In this document: positions 26,074-34,535 of the stretch, in pieces
Position numbering within the stretch: the first letter of the stretch is position 1
Layout of the letters: the number at the start of each line of letters is the position of its first letter
From: Ferrovibrio sp046294345
Lineage (GTDB): Bacteria; Pseudomonadota; Alphaproteobacteria; Ferrovibrionales; Ferrovibrionaceae
Direction: 5' to 3'
Assembly: GCA_046294345.1 (NCBI GenBank)
Contig: JBKBJT010000005.1
Location: forward strand, 55,901-119,900
DNA: 64,000 bases
Position numbers and translations under genes: made by a program
Notes under the pieces: generated by a model
What the model saw: the letters and a program-made list of their open reading frames with translations, nothing else
What the model was told of the DNA's origin: nothing
Database searches by the model: none

Positions 26074-27735
26074 ATGGAAAATGAGAAGAAGATAATTGAA
26101 GTAACCTATCTTGGATCTGACATCGACTCCAAAGGAAACAAGTATGGAGTTCTTGATGTAACCCGCCCTGGCGTCGGAACGCGACGGTGCGCGATGCCTT
26201 TCAATGCATCTGAGGGCGTCGATCCCGCGACTAAAGCAGGAAAGATCGCTTCATCGCTCGATCTTCCATCATTGACGGGACAGGTGAAGGCCCTGCTGCT
26301 ACAAGAATTCCAGACCGCCATGCTGCAGGGTGCGCTCACAGGTGCGAAAGCCAAGGTAGCCGATTTACCTGGCTGGATTCTTCCCGCTGTTTACCTGACT
26401 CCGAATGGCGATATTTACGGAACACCCAAGATTCCAGTCGGCGTCGCGTTGGAAGGAATCGCCCGCCCCAACCGCTGGGCATGGCGTGGTTCACTGAAGA
26501 ACTGGAAGAAGGCGGCAAAGACGTTTGCGACATATAACCCGTCTTTGATCTTCGCTTCGTCGGCAGCCATCTCCGGTTCGCTGTTGGAGTTGGCTGACCT
26601 TGAAGGAATTATTTTCTGCTTTATCGGCAAAACATCAAAGGGGAAGACCATATCTCTTGATTTTGCTGCCTCCACTGTGGGCGGCGATTCCACGCATAGG
26701 GCGGGGTTTCGTGGAAAATGGAAAGCTACCGACAACGCATTCGAGGTTATCGCCCGCGAAGGGCGGGACGGATTAGTTGTTCTAGACGACACCCTTCTAC
26801 TTGATGGCAAGGGTCGCCAGCAAGGTGAAGCCCTCGCGCGCATGATTGTCGATTTTGTATCGGGAGGTGAAAAGCGCCGCCTCAACAATCCCACGGGAGA
26901 CGCCTCGCATCGAGTCATTGTATGGGCAAGCTCCAATACTCCGATGCGCGAGCTACTGCTGAACGCCGGCGTCAATTACGACGAGATGTATGACGTGCGC
27001 TTTATTGAAATACCTGCCGACTGGCGATTCGGGATGTTCCACTCTATTACACCCGGCATGGTTCCAGCCGAGTTTGCAAAGGCCCTGCGAGCCGCAGCAA
27101 AGGATAACTACGGTCTTGTCAACCGACGCTTCCTGAGACGGCTCGCGAAATGGCGCGACCGCGACGAAGAGGGGCTACTTAAATACCTTGCGCAGCGTCG
27201 CCAGGAGGCATGGAAGGCTTTGAACGTAGACGGCAACGATAGCGTTCAGAGCCGCACCGCCGATTACTTCATACTAGCATATCAGGCCGGAAGTCTCGCT
27301 CGGAAATTTGGCGCCTTCCCGTGGGCAAGACAGCGCATCCTACGGGCAGTCAAGAGTTGCTGGAATAAACATCGCCAGCATGTCGCTTCCATGAAGGGGA
27401 AAGGCGATCCCCTCACCGTTCTCCGAGAATACATTAAGTCCCGCTCGGAAAACTTTGTTGCCCTAGGCAAAGACGTCGATGCGATAGCTCCAGATGCACG
27501 GGCACGCGTGCCTGGCTTTCTCCGCCGCCGGGATACTGGCGAAGTTCGTGAGTTCATTCTGCTTGAGAACCATCTGAACGATCTTGTAGGCGCAGATCGC
27601 ATAAGCGTTCTTGTCCAGCAACTTCGCATGAGGGGCTATCTGATTACAGACGGGAAGAAGACGTGCCCAAAGCGACAGCTAGCCCGTGATTGGCGGCCAC
27701 GCGCTTACTGCATCAGTCCAAACATTCTTTCGTAG
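26074..27735 (+). CDS. DUF927 domain protein, helicase-like ATPase of the replication module
   Basis: 553 residues. The DUF927 core (about 95-390) contains a Walker A-like GKTSKGKT (185-192), Walker B LVVLDD (234-239) and a sensor-like VIVWASSNTPMRELL. DUF927 proteins are ring-type ATPases or helicases on phages, plasmids and islands, often with primases or Rep proteins. Following the HUH Rep it probably unwinds element DNA. The start follows AAAAGGATG at 7 nt or more. A strong hairpin follows the stop. Confidence 0.8.
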   Translation: MENEKKIIEVTYLGSDIDSKGNKYGVLDVTRPGVGTRRCAMPFNASEGVDPATKAGKIASSLDLPSLTGQVKALLLQEFQTAMLQGALTGAKAKVADLPGWILPAVYLTPNGDIYGTPKIPVGVALEGIARPNRWAWRGSLKNWKKAAKTFATYNPSLIFASSAAISGSLLELADLEGIIFCFIGKTSKGKTISLDFAASTVGGDSTHRAGFRGKWKATDNAFEVIAREGRDGLVVLDDTLLLDGKGRQQGEALARMIVDFVSGGEKRRLNNPTGDASHRVIVWASSNTPMRELLLNAGVNYDEMYDVRFIEIPADWRFGMFHSITPGMVPAEFAKALRAAAKDNYGLVNRRFLRRLAKWRDRDEEGLLKYLAQRRQEAWKALNVDGNDSVQSRTADYFILAYQAGSLARKFGAFPWARQRILRAVKSCWNKHRQHVASMKGKGDPLTVLREYIKSRSENFVALGKDVDAIAPDARARVPGFLRRRDTGEVREFILLENHLNDLVGADRISVLVQQLRMRGYLITDGKKTCPKRQLARDWRPRAYCISPNILS

Positions 27736-27743
27736 CCTTAGAA

Positions 27744-27771
27744 GTGGGGCAGGTGCGCTTCACTGCCCCAC
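27744..27771 (+). terminator. Terminator hairpin after the DUF927 gene
   Basis: GTGGGGCAG (27744-27752) pairs with CTGCCCCAC (27763-27771) around a 10-nt loop, followed by TCATCTTTA. It closes the integrase-replication module. Confidence 0.7.
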
Positions 27772-28042
27772 TCATCTTTAGGACAAGAACTCTCTGCCTG
27801 AATAAGCCTATAAAATTAAACAGGATTGTTCAGCGTTAATGTCTGAAAGAAGCCTCTAACCGGTCGAAGTGCGAGGGTAGGAGCAAGGGGAGAGGGTCAG
27901 ATTCGAGACCAAGGGCCTAACCCAGGGTAAGCCCGAAATCGGGAATCTCACTCAGCGCGGATAATGTGATGGTGTATTCATTCGCTTTGTTGAAGATGTA
28001 TGGATCGCGAGATGCTCACGCCTAACTTTGCCTGTGGCATAC
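27772..28042. other. Non-coding gap between replication module and oxyanion cargo
   Basis: No credible coding frame or RNA was recognised in this stretch. It is AT-richer than the cargo that follows and marks a composition change, so it may be a junction between two acquired segments. Confidence 0.5.
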
Positions 28043-28059
28043 AAAAAAGCCGAGAGGCT
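28043..28059 (-). terminator. Possible intrinsic terminator of the mod-TauE operon
   Basis: On the minus strand AGCC-TCTC-GGCT is followed by six T. The stem is only 4 bp, so efficiency is uncertain. It lies 15 bp after the TauE/SafE stop. Confidence 0.4.
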
Positions 28060-28073
28060 GGAATAAGGCAGTT

Positions 28074-28868
28074 TTAATGGCCGACTTTCTTAAATGTTCG
28101 TACAGCCGAAACGATCAGGATAATACCGAGGCCAAGTTTGAAAATTTCCGGGGCGATCAGCCCGATCATCAGGCCGCCTGCAATTGCGCCGAGAATCGAG
28201 CCGCTGCCCATAGGTATGGCAATGGCTCGGAGATTGGCCCTGCCGGGGAGTAGCTTCAACTGGCCGTAACGGACAAGGGCGGCCAGAACCAGCACCATCG
28301 AGACCAGGATGCTGGCGGTCCCCGCCGTGGCGATATCCGCGCCAAAAGCGAAGATAAATGTCGGGATCAGCATCTCACCCCCGGCCACGCCGAGCAGAGC
28401 AGCAATCGCACCGATCAGCAGGCCGAACAAAACACCCGCCACAGCCCTCGTGACCAAGCCCGACGGGATCAGGGCCTGGCTCTGATTGGGAAGCGCCGAC
28501 TCCACGACCAGCAGCAGTCCGATACCGGTCAGCAGCGCAGCCAGTATGCGAGACAGGCGGCGGTCTGACAGCTTGGACAGCGCCCCGGCTCCCCAGATCG
28601 CGCTGACCAGGCCGCCCGCGATCAATCCGGCGATTTCCGGCACATGCGGCTGGATCGGCACAAGACTCAGGCTGGAGGCGCGGCCGATCAAGGCGGCCGA
28701 CAATGTGATCAGGCTGACCACGAGATTCATCGGCACGGCTGAACGCGGCGTCATGCCGAGCCAGCCCACCAGCACCGGCAGACGGAACTCAGCGCCACCG
28801 AGGCCAATCAAGCCACCGAGAAGGCCAATCGCTGCGCCGGAGCCGAAACCGAGGACGCTGCGGTTCAT
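28074..28868 (-). CDS. TauE/SafE family anion exporter
   Basis: 264 residues, about eight hydrophobic segments in two related halves, with GLLGGLIGLGGAEFRLPVL and IGAIAALLGVAGGEMLIP repeats typical of the TauE/SafE family. Members export sulfite, sulfonates or related anions. Its start overlaps the modC stop by 4 bp, so it is the last gene of the molybdate operon. The coupling suggests export of a competing oxyanion or control of sulfate/molybdate balance; substrate unknown. Confidence 0.85.
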   Translation of the reverse strand: MNRSVLGFGSGAAIGLLGGLIGLGGAEFRLPVLVGWLGMTPRSAVPMNLVVSLITLSAALIGRASSLSLVPIQPHVPEIAGLIAGGLVSAIWGAGALSKLSDRRLSRILAALLTGIGLLLVVESALPNQSQALIPSGLVTRAVAGVLFGLLIGAIAALLGVAGGEMLIPTFIFAFGADIATAGTASILVSMVLVLAALVRYGQLKLLPGRANLRAIAIPMGSGSILGAIAGGLMIGLIAPEIFKLGLGIILIVSAVRTFKKVGH

Positions 28869-29992
28869 GACTTGCCCTGGCCGGTTCGGGTGTCGCCTTC
28901 CGACATGACATGAATACCTTCGGCCAGCAGTGAAACCGTGGCCTCGACGCCTTGTGCGATGGCGTTGCGCTGGGCGACATGCATCGGCACCGAGAAATGG
29001 AGTGGCATGGCGCGGGCGTGATGCGGGCGCAGAACGATCTGTGCTGTCTGCCCAATCGTGAGGACGCTTTCAACCTTGCCGGTGACCGGGTTTTCGTGAT
29101 CGCCGCGCGAGGGTCGGTCGCGGCGATGCAGCACTACAAAGCCATCCGGAATGACCCAGGATACCGTGCTTCCCACGGCAAGCTCAGGATTATGTATCGC
29201 CTCGATCATCAGCCCCTGCCATGCGATGAGCGTCCGGGCGGGGTCTGCCTGGTGTCGCACGATGCGGCCCTCGAACAGGTTGCGCAGATCGACCAGGCGG
29301 GCGACTTCGGCCGATGCTGGCCTGGAGGTAACGTCCACCGGTGTGCCGGTCTGCAATGTGCGGCCCCGATGCAGGATGGTCATGCGGTCAGCTAGCATCA
29401 TGGCCTCGTCCAGATCGTGGGTCACCAGCACGACAGGCATGTTGAGGACGCGGCGCAGTTCGGCGATCTCGCGGTAGAGCCGCTGGCGTGTCGCCTTGTC
29501 CACCGCCGAGAATGGCTCGTCGAGCAGCAGCACCTTCGGCTCGCGGGCAAGGGCCCGTGCCACGGCGACGCGCTGCTGCTGCCCGCCCGAGAGTTCTGCT
29601 GGCCGCCGCTCGCCCAGGCCAGAGAGATGCACCAGATCGAGCAGGCTGGCGGCCCGGTCCTGGCGTTTAGCAGGGGGGACATGCCCCATTGCGGCCATCA
29701 CATTGCCAAGCGCCGTCATATGCGGAAACAGCGCATAATTCTGGAAGACCATGCCGATCGCACGTTTATGGGCGGGCACGAATTGAGCGGTCGCTTCGTC
29801 CAACCAGACCTCGCCGTTGATCGCCACCCTGCCGCCAACGGGGCGGTATGTCCCGGCAATGGCGCGCAGGATGGTGGACTTGCCGCTGCCCGAGGGACCG
29901 ACCAGGGCCATGATCTCGCCCGGCGCGCAGGCGAAATCCGTTGCCAGGGGAATGGGCGCATCCTGTGCCAGTCTGACCTGCAGTCCCGTCAT
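28865..29992 (-). CDS. modC: ModC, molybdate ABC transporter ATPase
   Basis: 375 residues. Walker A is GPSGSGKST, the Q-loop region is GMVFQNYALFPHM, the signature is ELSGGQQQRVAVARALA, Walker B is VLLLDEPFSAVD and the switch is VTHDLDEAM. The C-terminal part (about 225-370) is a TOBE/MOP-like regulatory region. It starts 4 bp after modB. Energises molybdate (or tungstate) uptake; NarG-type and other Mo enzymes would need it. Confidence 0.92.
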   Translation of the reverse strand: MTGLQVRLAQDAPIPLATDFACAPGEIMALVGPSGSGKSTILRAIAGTYRPVGGRVAINGEVWLDEATAQFVPAHKRAIGMVFQNYALFPHMTALGNVMAAMGHVPPAKRQDRAASLLDLVHLSGLGERRPAELSGGQQQRVAVARALAREPKVLLLDEPFSAVDKATRQRLYREIAELRRVLNMPVVLVTHDLDEAMMLADRMTILHRGRTLQTGTPVDVTSRPASAEVARLVDLRNLFEGRIVRHQADPARTLIAWQGLMIEAIHNPELAVGSTVSWVIPDGFVVLHRRDRPSRGDHENPVTGKVESVLTIGQTAQIVLRPHHARAMPLHFSVPMHVAQRNAIAQGVEATVSLLAEGIHVMSEGDTRTGQGKS

Positions 29993-29996
29993 GGCT

Positions 29997-30665
29997 TTAT
30001 CCCAACCGCCTGCCGACCCGTCGCGAGAAAGCGAAAGTCAGCGCGATGGCGATCAGCGACAGCGCCAGCAAGACGCCTGACATCTGTGCGGCGGAAGCAT
30101 CGTCGAACGCCTGCACACGGTCGTAGATCGCGATGGCGATGGTCTTGGTCTCGCCAGGGATGGAGCCGCCGACCATGAGCACGATGCCGAACTCGCCCAG
30201 CGTATGGGCGAAGCTCAGCACCATCGCCGACATGATGCCGGGCCATGCCAGCGGCAATTCGATCTTGAGCAGCGTTGCCAGCGGCGACAGGCCGCAGCAG
30301 GCGGCGGCATCCCGGATATCGCGCGGGATGGCCTCGAAGGCGCGCTGCATGGGCTGGATGGCGAAGGGTAGATTGAAGATAATCGAGGCCAGCAGCAGTC
30401 CCTCGAAGGTGAAGACCAGCTGGTGGCCGAACGCCTGTTGCCAGAACCGCCCGATGGGAGAGGCCGCGCCAAAGGTGACGAGCAGGTAATAGCCGAACAC
30501 CGTGGGCGGCAGGACCAGCGGCAGGGCGACGACTGCTTCGGCCATGCCCTTGCCGATGAAATCTCGATAGGCCAGCCAGCGTCCGGCAACGATTCCGATG
30601 GGCAGCAGAAACAGGATGGTCAATCCTGCCAGTTCCAGCGACAGCCAGAGCGCGGTCCAATCCAT
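29997..30665 (-). CDS. modB: ModB, molybdate ABC transporter permease
   Basis: 222 residues, about five membrane segments, with the permease EAA loop AFEAIPRDIRDAAACCGLSPLATLLKIELPLAWPGI and the ModB-like LVLPPTVFGYYLL and AHTLGEFGIVLMVGG. The ATG at 30665 (MDWTALWLSLELAG) is preferred over a long upstream extension lying within modA. Confidence 0.94.
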   Translation of the reverse strand: MDWTALWLSLELAGLTILFLLPIGIVAGRWLAYRDFIGKGMAEAVVALPLVLPPTVFGYYLLVTFGAASPIGRFWQQAFGHQLVFTFEGLLLASIIFNLPFAIQPMQRAFEAIPRDIRDAAACCGLSPLATLLKIELPLAWPGIMSAMVLSFAHTLGEFGIVLMVGGSIPGETKTIAIAIYDRVQAFDDASAAQMSGVLLALSLIAIALTFAFSRRVGRRLG

Positions 30666-30682
30666 TGTGTCGGAACCTGCCG

Positions 30683-31480
30683 TCAGCCGTCTTCGCCGGG
30701 CAGGACGAAGCCGTATTTGCGGAGGATGGCTCTTGCGGTCGGCTGCTGCAGGTAGGCATAGAACCGCTCGGCCACCGGCCCGGCGTTTTTCATCATTGCC
30801 ATGCGCTGTTTCAGCGGGGTGTGCCAGTCGGCCGGGATCAGAGCATAAGACCCCAACGCCGATACGCGCGGCGACAGCGCCAGCGAATAGGCGATGATGC
30901 CGCCCTGGGCATTGGCCGAGGTGGCGAACTGGGCTGCCTGACTGACATTCTCGCCCAGCACGAGCTTGGGCGAGATGGCATCCCACAGCCCCTTGCGCCG
31001 CAGGGCTTCCTCGGCGCGTTTGCCGTAAGGAGCATGTTCGGGATTGGCGATGGCGAAGCGCGTGACCTTGCCACTGCCGAGGGCAGTTGCCAGGTCGGCC
31101 AGCTCGGGATCGGCTCTCAGCGGTGAACCATGCGGTACGATCAGCACGATCCGGCCGAGTGCATAGAGCGTGCCGTCATTCTGGGCAAAGCCATCGCGGG
31201 CCAGATCCAGCACATACTCTTCGTCGGCCGACAGGAACAGGCTGAAAGGTCCACCCTGGCGGATCTGGCGGGCGAAATTGCCGGACGAGCCGAAGGACAG
31301 TTTAACCTCGGCCTTGGTCTCGGCGGTGAAGGTTTTGGCGACTTCGTCCAGGGCGAATTGCAGGTCGGCGGCGGCGGCGATGATCGGAATGTCCTGCGCC
31401 TTGGCGCTGGGAGAGGTGCCGCAAGTCAGGATGACCACACAGACAGCGAGCAACGCGCCGAAGTGTCGACTCCATCGCAT
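30683..31480 (-). CDS. modA: ModA, periplasmic molybdate-binding protein
   Basis: 265 residues from the ATG at 31480, which has a CGGAG Shine-Dalgarno 8 nt upstream. A signal peptide ends near SAKAQ. The mature start DIPIIAAAADLQFALDEVAKTF and LSFGSSGNFARQIRQGGPFSLFLSADEEYV carry the Ser residues used to bind molybdate. Alternative in-frame starts at 31504 and 31516 would crowd the ModE-like operator at 31518. First gene of modABC-TauE. Confidence 0.9.
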   Translation of the reverse strand: MRWSRHFGALLAVCVVILTCGTSPSAKAQDIPIIAAAADLQFALDEVAKTFTAETKAEVKLSFGSSGNFARQIRQGGPFSLFLSADEEYVLDLARDGFAQNDGTLYALGRIVLIVPHGSPLRADPELADLATALGSGKVTRFAIANPEHAPYGKRAEEALRRKGLWDAISPKLVLGENVSQAAQFATSANAQGGIIAYSLALSPRVSALGSYALIPADWHTPLKQRMAMMKNAGPVAERFYAYLQQPTARAILRKYGFVLPGEDG

Positions 31481-31517
31481 CGCGGCTCCGACCAATGCAC
31501 GCATACGGCTCTCCATA

Positions 31518-31541
31518 CGATATGTTTCATGGAACATATCG
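31518..31541. promoter_or_regulatory. ModE-like operator upstream of modA
   Basis: CGATATGTT (31518-31526) and AACATATCG (31533-31541) form a perfect 9-bp inverted repeat around TCATGG. It resembles the ModE/MopB dyad CGxTATAT-Nx-ATATxxCG and sits between modE and modA. Molybdate-bound ModE would repress modABC here. Confidence 0.65.
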
Positions 31542-31564
31542 GTGGGTCATGTGCGGTGCAACCG

Positions 31565-31936
31565 TTATTTTCGTTTGGATATATCGCCCAGGAGGCGCTT
31601 CAACTTGGCGATGTCGGCGGCGATAGCCTTGTCGGTGGCGGCCTGCATGTGTCGATAGGCGGCCAGTACGGTTTCGCCGGTCTGGGTCAGCACCGCGCCG
31701 CCGCGCGCCAAGCCGCCCCGACTGGCCTCGACCAAGGGGGACTTGAAGCAAGCGTTCATGGTCTCGACCAGTAGCCAGGCCCGTTTGTAGCTCATGCCCA
31801 TGCGCTTGCCAGCCGCCGAGATCGAACCGGTCTCTTTGATGCCCTGAAGCAGGTCGGCCTTGCCAGGACCGATGGCGATATCCCGCTCCAGCACGATCCG
31901 CAGCCGGGCGCCGAGTTGTTTGTTTCCTGCTTTCAT
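31565..31936 (-). CDS. modE: ModE-like molybdate regulator, DNA-binding domain only
   Basis: 123 residues: a LysR-like winged HTH with GPGKADLLQGIKETGSISAAGKRMGMSYKRAWLLVETMN, the ModE N-terminal signature. The C-terminal MOP/TOBE molybdate-binding domains of full ModE (about 260 residues) are absent, so molybdate sensing must be by another means or in trans. The ATG at 31936 has no strong upstream alternative. Upstream of modA in the same direction. Confidence 0.85.
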   Translation of the reverse strand: MKAGNKQLGARLRIVLERDIAIGPGKADLLQGIKETGSISAAGKRMGMSYKRAWLLVETMNACFKSPLVEASRGGLARGGAVLTQTGETVLAAYRHMQAATDKAIAADIAKLKRLLGDISKRK

Positions 31937-32020
31937 GGGCGATACCCTATGCAAGATGACGCGGGCGTGACAATAGCGCCAGCCGATCAACCGGACGCCG
32001 GATTTATTGAGGGGATGTGG

Positions 32021-32356
32021 ATGAAGACCACCGTGCTGTTTGTGATGACGGCCATCGCGGAGATCGCTGGGTGTTATGCGGTTTGGGCCTGGCTGCGGCT
32101 GGAGGCTTCGGTCTGGTGGCTGGTGCCGGGAGCAGCCTGCCTGGCGCTGTTCGCCTATCTGCTCACGCTGGTCGATAGCGCCGCCGCCGGTCGCACCTAT
32201 GCCGCATATGGCGGCATCTACATCTTTGCGTCTCTGATGTGGCTCTGGGCCGTGGAGGGGATGCGTCCTGATCGCTGGGATATCGCCGGTTCGGCAATAT
32301 GCCTGCTGGGTGCGGCGGTCATCATCTACGGCCCGAGGGAAGCGATGGGACGGTGA
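32021..32356 (+). CDS. YnfA/UPF0060 family membrane protein
   Basis: 111 residues, four membrane helices, with the UPF0060 signature AIAEIAGCYAVWAWLRLE, GRTYAAYGGIYIFASLMWLW and DIAGSAICLLGAAVI. The family has small multidrug resistance-like topology; its substrate is not established. The ATG at 32021 follows TTGAGGGGATG; an in-frame ATG lies 6 bp upstream. It diverges from modE. Confidence 0.88.
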   Translation: MKTTVLFVMTAIAEIAGCYAVWAWLRLEASVWWLVPGAACLALFAYLLTLVDSAAAGRTYAAYGGIYIFASLMWLWAVEGMRPDRWDIAGSAICLLGAAVIIYGPREAMGR

Positions 32357-32367
32357 ACCCGCTGCCG

Positions 32368-32697
32368 TTACAAGCCTCGTTCCTGTCGCTCGAACCATTT
32401 GAGCGCGGCCTTGCGGTCGCCGCTGACCAGTTTGCCCCATTGCCCCGAGCGCACGGCGACCCGCTCCGGCCCATGCCACCAATGCTCGCGGACGACCATG
32501 ATGCGCCAAGCGGGCGCTCTCGGCTGATCCACAACGATGGTCTCAAGCTGGAAAGACGCCTGCTGGCCCCAGTGGCCGTACCGTTCGCGGGTCCAGACCG
32601 TATCGCCGACCGACCAGGCGTCGCATTGCGGATCGCGATTGCTGCCGACAAGCAGGGCGAAGATGTTGGCGAAGCGGCTATCGGTGAAGGATTTCAT
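32368..32697 (-). CDS. Hypothetical protein, divergent from the chrB operon
   Basis: 109 residues from the ATG at 32697 (MKSFTDSRF); an ATG at 32709 is also in frame. Not recognised. Tryptophan-rich (nine Trp) with beta-strand-like segments (DAWSVGDTVWTRERYG, WRIMVVREHWWHGPE), suggesting a small beta-barrel fold. No signal peptide. It shares the divergent promoter region holding the TGTAAC dyad, so it may be under the same control as chrB. Confidence 0.55.
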   Translation of the reverse strand: MKSFTDSRFANIFALLVGSNRDPQCDAWSVGDTVWTRERYGHWGQQASFQLETIVVDQPRAPAWRIMVVREHWWHGPERVAVRSGQWGKLVSGDRKAALKWFERQERGL

Positions 32698-32749
32698 GGC
32701 TGTAACCATCGGAGCGGCAGGAGCTACTCTCTATAGCATATCCATTGAC

Positions 32750-32767
32750 ATGTAACAGCCGTTACAT
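32750..32767. promoter_or_regulatory. ATGTAAC-N4-GTTACAT operator of the chrB operon
   Basis: Perfect 7-bp inverted repeat around AGCC, ending 12 bp before the chrB ATG, within the intergenic region shared with the divergent hypothetical gene. A repressor bound here would block chrB-MFS. ChrB itself or an unlinked regulator are candidates. Confidence 0.55.
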
Positions 32768-32779
32768 TAAATCCGTTCC

Positions 32780-33322
32780 ATGTCACCAATCACTTGGCTC
32801 CTGCTGACCTACAAAGTGCCGCCCGAGCCCGCCAAGGGCCGGGTCGCGCTGTGGCGGCGGCTCAAGGGCATGGGTGGGGTCTATCTGCAAAGCGGCGTCT
32901 GTCTGCTGCCCAAGACCGACGACCATGTCCGCCGCCTCAAGATGCTGGAAAACGACATCGCGGAAATGCAGGGCGAGGCGGTGATCCTGGAGACCGTGGC
33001 GCTCGACAAGGCCCAGGAAGACAAGGTGGTGGCCCGCTTCAAGGCTGACCGCGACGAGGAATACGAAGAGTTTCTCGACAAGTGCAACGACTTCGAGGGC
33101 GAGATCGCCAAGGAGACGGCAGCCAGTCACTTCACCTATGCCGAGCTGGAAGAAAACGATGTCGATCTGAAGAAGCTGCAAAGCTGGCTGGAGAAGATCG
33201 AGAAACTCGACTTCTACGGCGCGACCTTGCGGGAGCAGGCGCGGAACAGGCTGAGGGCCTGCGAGGGATTGCTGGACGCTTACGCCCAGCAGGTTTTCGA
33301 CGCCCATGACGAAAACCACTGA
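32780..33322 (+). CDS. chrB: ChrB N-terminal-domain protein (chromate resistance)
   Basis: 180 residues matching the ChrB N-terminal domain: WLLLTYKVPPEPAKGRVALWRRLKGMGGVYLQSGVCLLP, a PaaX-like winged region, then a long charged helical segment. ChrB senses chromate and regulates chr genes. The C-terminal ChrB catalytic-like domain of full-length members is absent. The stop overlaps the MFS start by 17 bp. Autoregulation through the dyad at 32750 is plausible. Confidence 0.8.
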   Translation: MSPITWLLLTYKVPPEPAKGRVALWRRLKGMGGVYLQSGVCLLPKTDDHVRRLKMLENDIAEMQGEAVILETVALDKAQEDKVVARFKADRDEEYEEFLDKCNDFEGEIAKETAASHFTYAELEENDVDLKKLQSWLEKIEKLDFYGATLREQARNRLRACEGLLDAYAQQVFDAHDENH

Positions 33323-34526
33323 GACAACCGGCCCCGGCCTGAGAGCGCGCCTGAAGGATATTCCGTCCGGCATCTGGGCGCTCGGCTTCGTGTCGATGCT
33401 GATGGATGTGTCGTCGGAAATGATCCACGCCCTGCTGCCGGTCTATCTGGTGACCGTGATGGGCACCTCGACCCTGACGGTCGGCATCATCGAGGGCATC
33501 GCCGAAGCCACCGCCTCCATCACCAAGGTCTTTTCCGGCGCGCTCTCCGACTGGCTCGGCAAGCGCAAATTCCTAGCCGCCCTTGGCTATGGCCTCGCTG
33601 CCGTTACTAAGCCGGTCTTCCCGCTGGCCCCTTCGGTGGCCTGGCTGATCGCCGCTCGCTTCGTGGATCGCATCGGCAAGGGCATCCGTGGCGCGCCCCG
33701 CGACGCCCTGGTGGCCGATATCGCGCCGCCGCACTTGCGCGGCGCCAGCTTCGGCCTGCGGCAGGCGCTGGACACCGCAGGTGCCTTTATCGGACCATTG
33801 CTGGCCATCGGCCTGATGTGGCTGACCGCAGACCATTTCCAGACCGTGTTCTGGATCGCGGTCATTCCTGCCTTCCTGGCCTTGGCGCTGATCGTGTTCG
33901 CCGTGCATGAGCCAGAACGCCCGGCCGGTCTGCGCCGGGTGCGCGCGCCGCTCAGCCGCGCGGAGCTGGCCCGTTTGGGCAGCGCCTATTGGTGGGTGGT
34001 CGCAGTTGCAACCGTCTTCACGCTGGCGCGGTTCAGCGAAGCCTTCCTGGTGTTGCGGGCGCAGGATTCCGGCCTGCCGCTGACCCTGATCCCGGCCGTG
34101 TTGGTGGGGATGAACATTATCTATGCCGTGGCTGCCTATCCGATGGGCGCCCTGTCCGACCGTATGAACCGCATGGCGATGTTGGGCATCGGTCTGCTTG
34201 TGCTGATCGCGGCCGATCTGGTGCTGGCGCTGGTTCCGGGCCTGATCGGCGTCGCGCTCGGCGTCGTGCTGTGGGGCCTGCACATGGCGCTGACGCAGGG
34301 TTTGCTGGCCGCCCTGGTGGCCGACACCGCCCCGGCGGAACTACGCGGCACGGCGTTCGGCATGTTCAACCTGCTGGGCGGCATCGCCATGCTGGCGGCC
34401 AGCGTGATCGCGGGCGCCCTGTGGGATATCGCCGGTCCGGCCACGACCTTCCTCGCCGGTGCGGGCTTCGCCGGCGTCGCACTGCTGGGACTGATAGCCA
34501 TTCGAGGCCGGTTCCGCGCGGGCTGA
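33306..34526 (+). CDS. MFS efflux transporter linked to ChrB
   Basis: 406 residues, 12 predicted helices. The loop 2-3 motif is GALSDWLGKRKF and its C-half repeat is GALSDRMNRMAM; DRIGKGIRGAPRDALVAD is characteristic of a bacterial MFS subfamily found beside chrB. Tight overlap with chrB suggests chromate or related oxyanion efflux in place of the usual ChrA pump. Substrate inferred. Confidence 0.82.
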   Translation: MTKTTETTGPGLRARLKDIPSGIWALGFVSMLMDVSSEMIHALLPVYLVTVMGTSTLTVGIIEGIAEATASITKVFSGALSDWLGKRKFLAALGYGLAAVTKPVFPLAPSVAWLIAARFVDRIGKGIRGAPRDALVADIAPPHLRGASFGLRQALDTAGAFIGPLLAIGLMWLTADHFQTVFWIAVIPAFLALALIVFAVHEPERPAGLRRVRAPLSRAELARLGSAYWWVVAVATVFTLARFSEAFLVLRAQDSGLPLTLIPAVLVGMNIIYAVAAYPMGALSDRMNRMAMLGIGLLVLIAADLVLALVPGLIGVALGVVLWGLHMALTQGLLAALVADTAPAELRGTAFGMFNLLGGIAMLAASVIAGALWDIAGPATTFLAGAGFAGVALLGLIAIRGRFRAG

Positions 34527-34535
34527 TCGAAGCGC

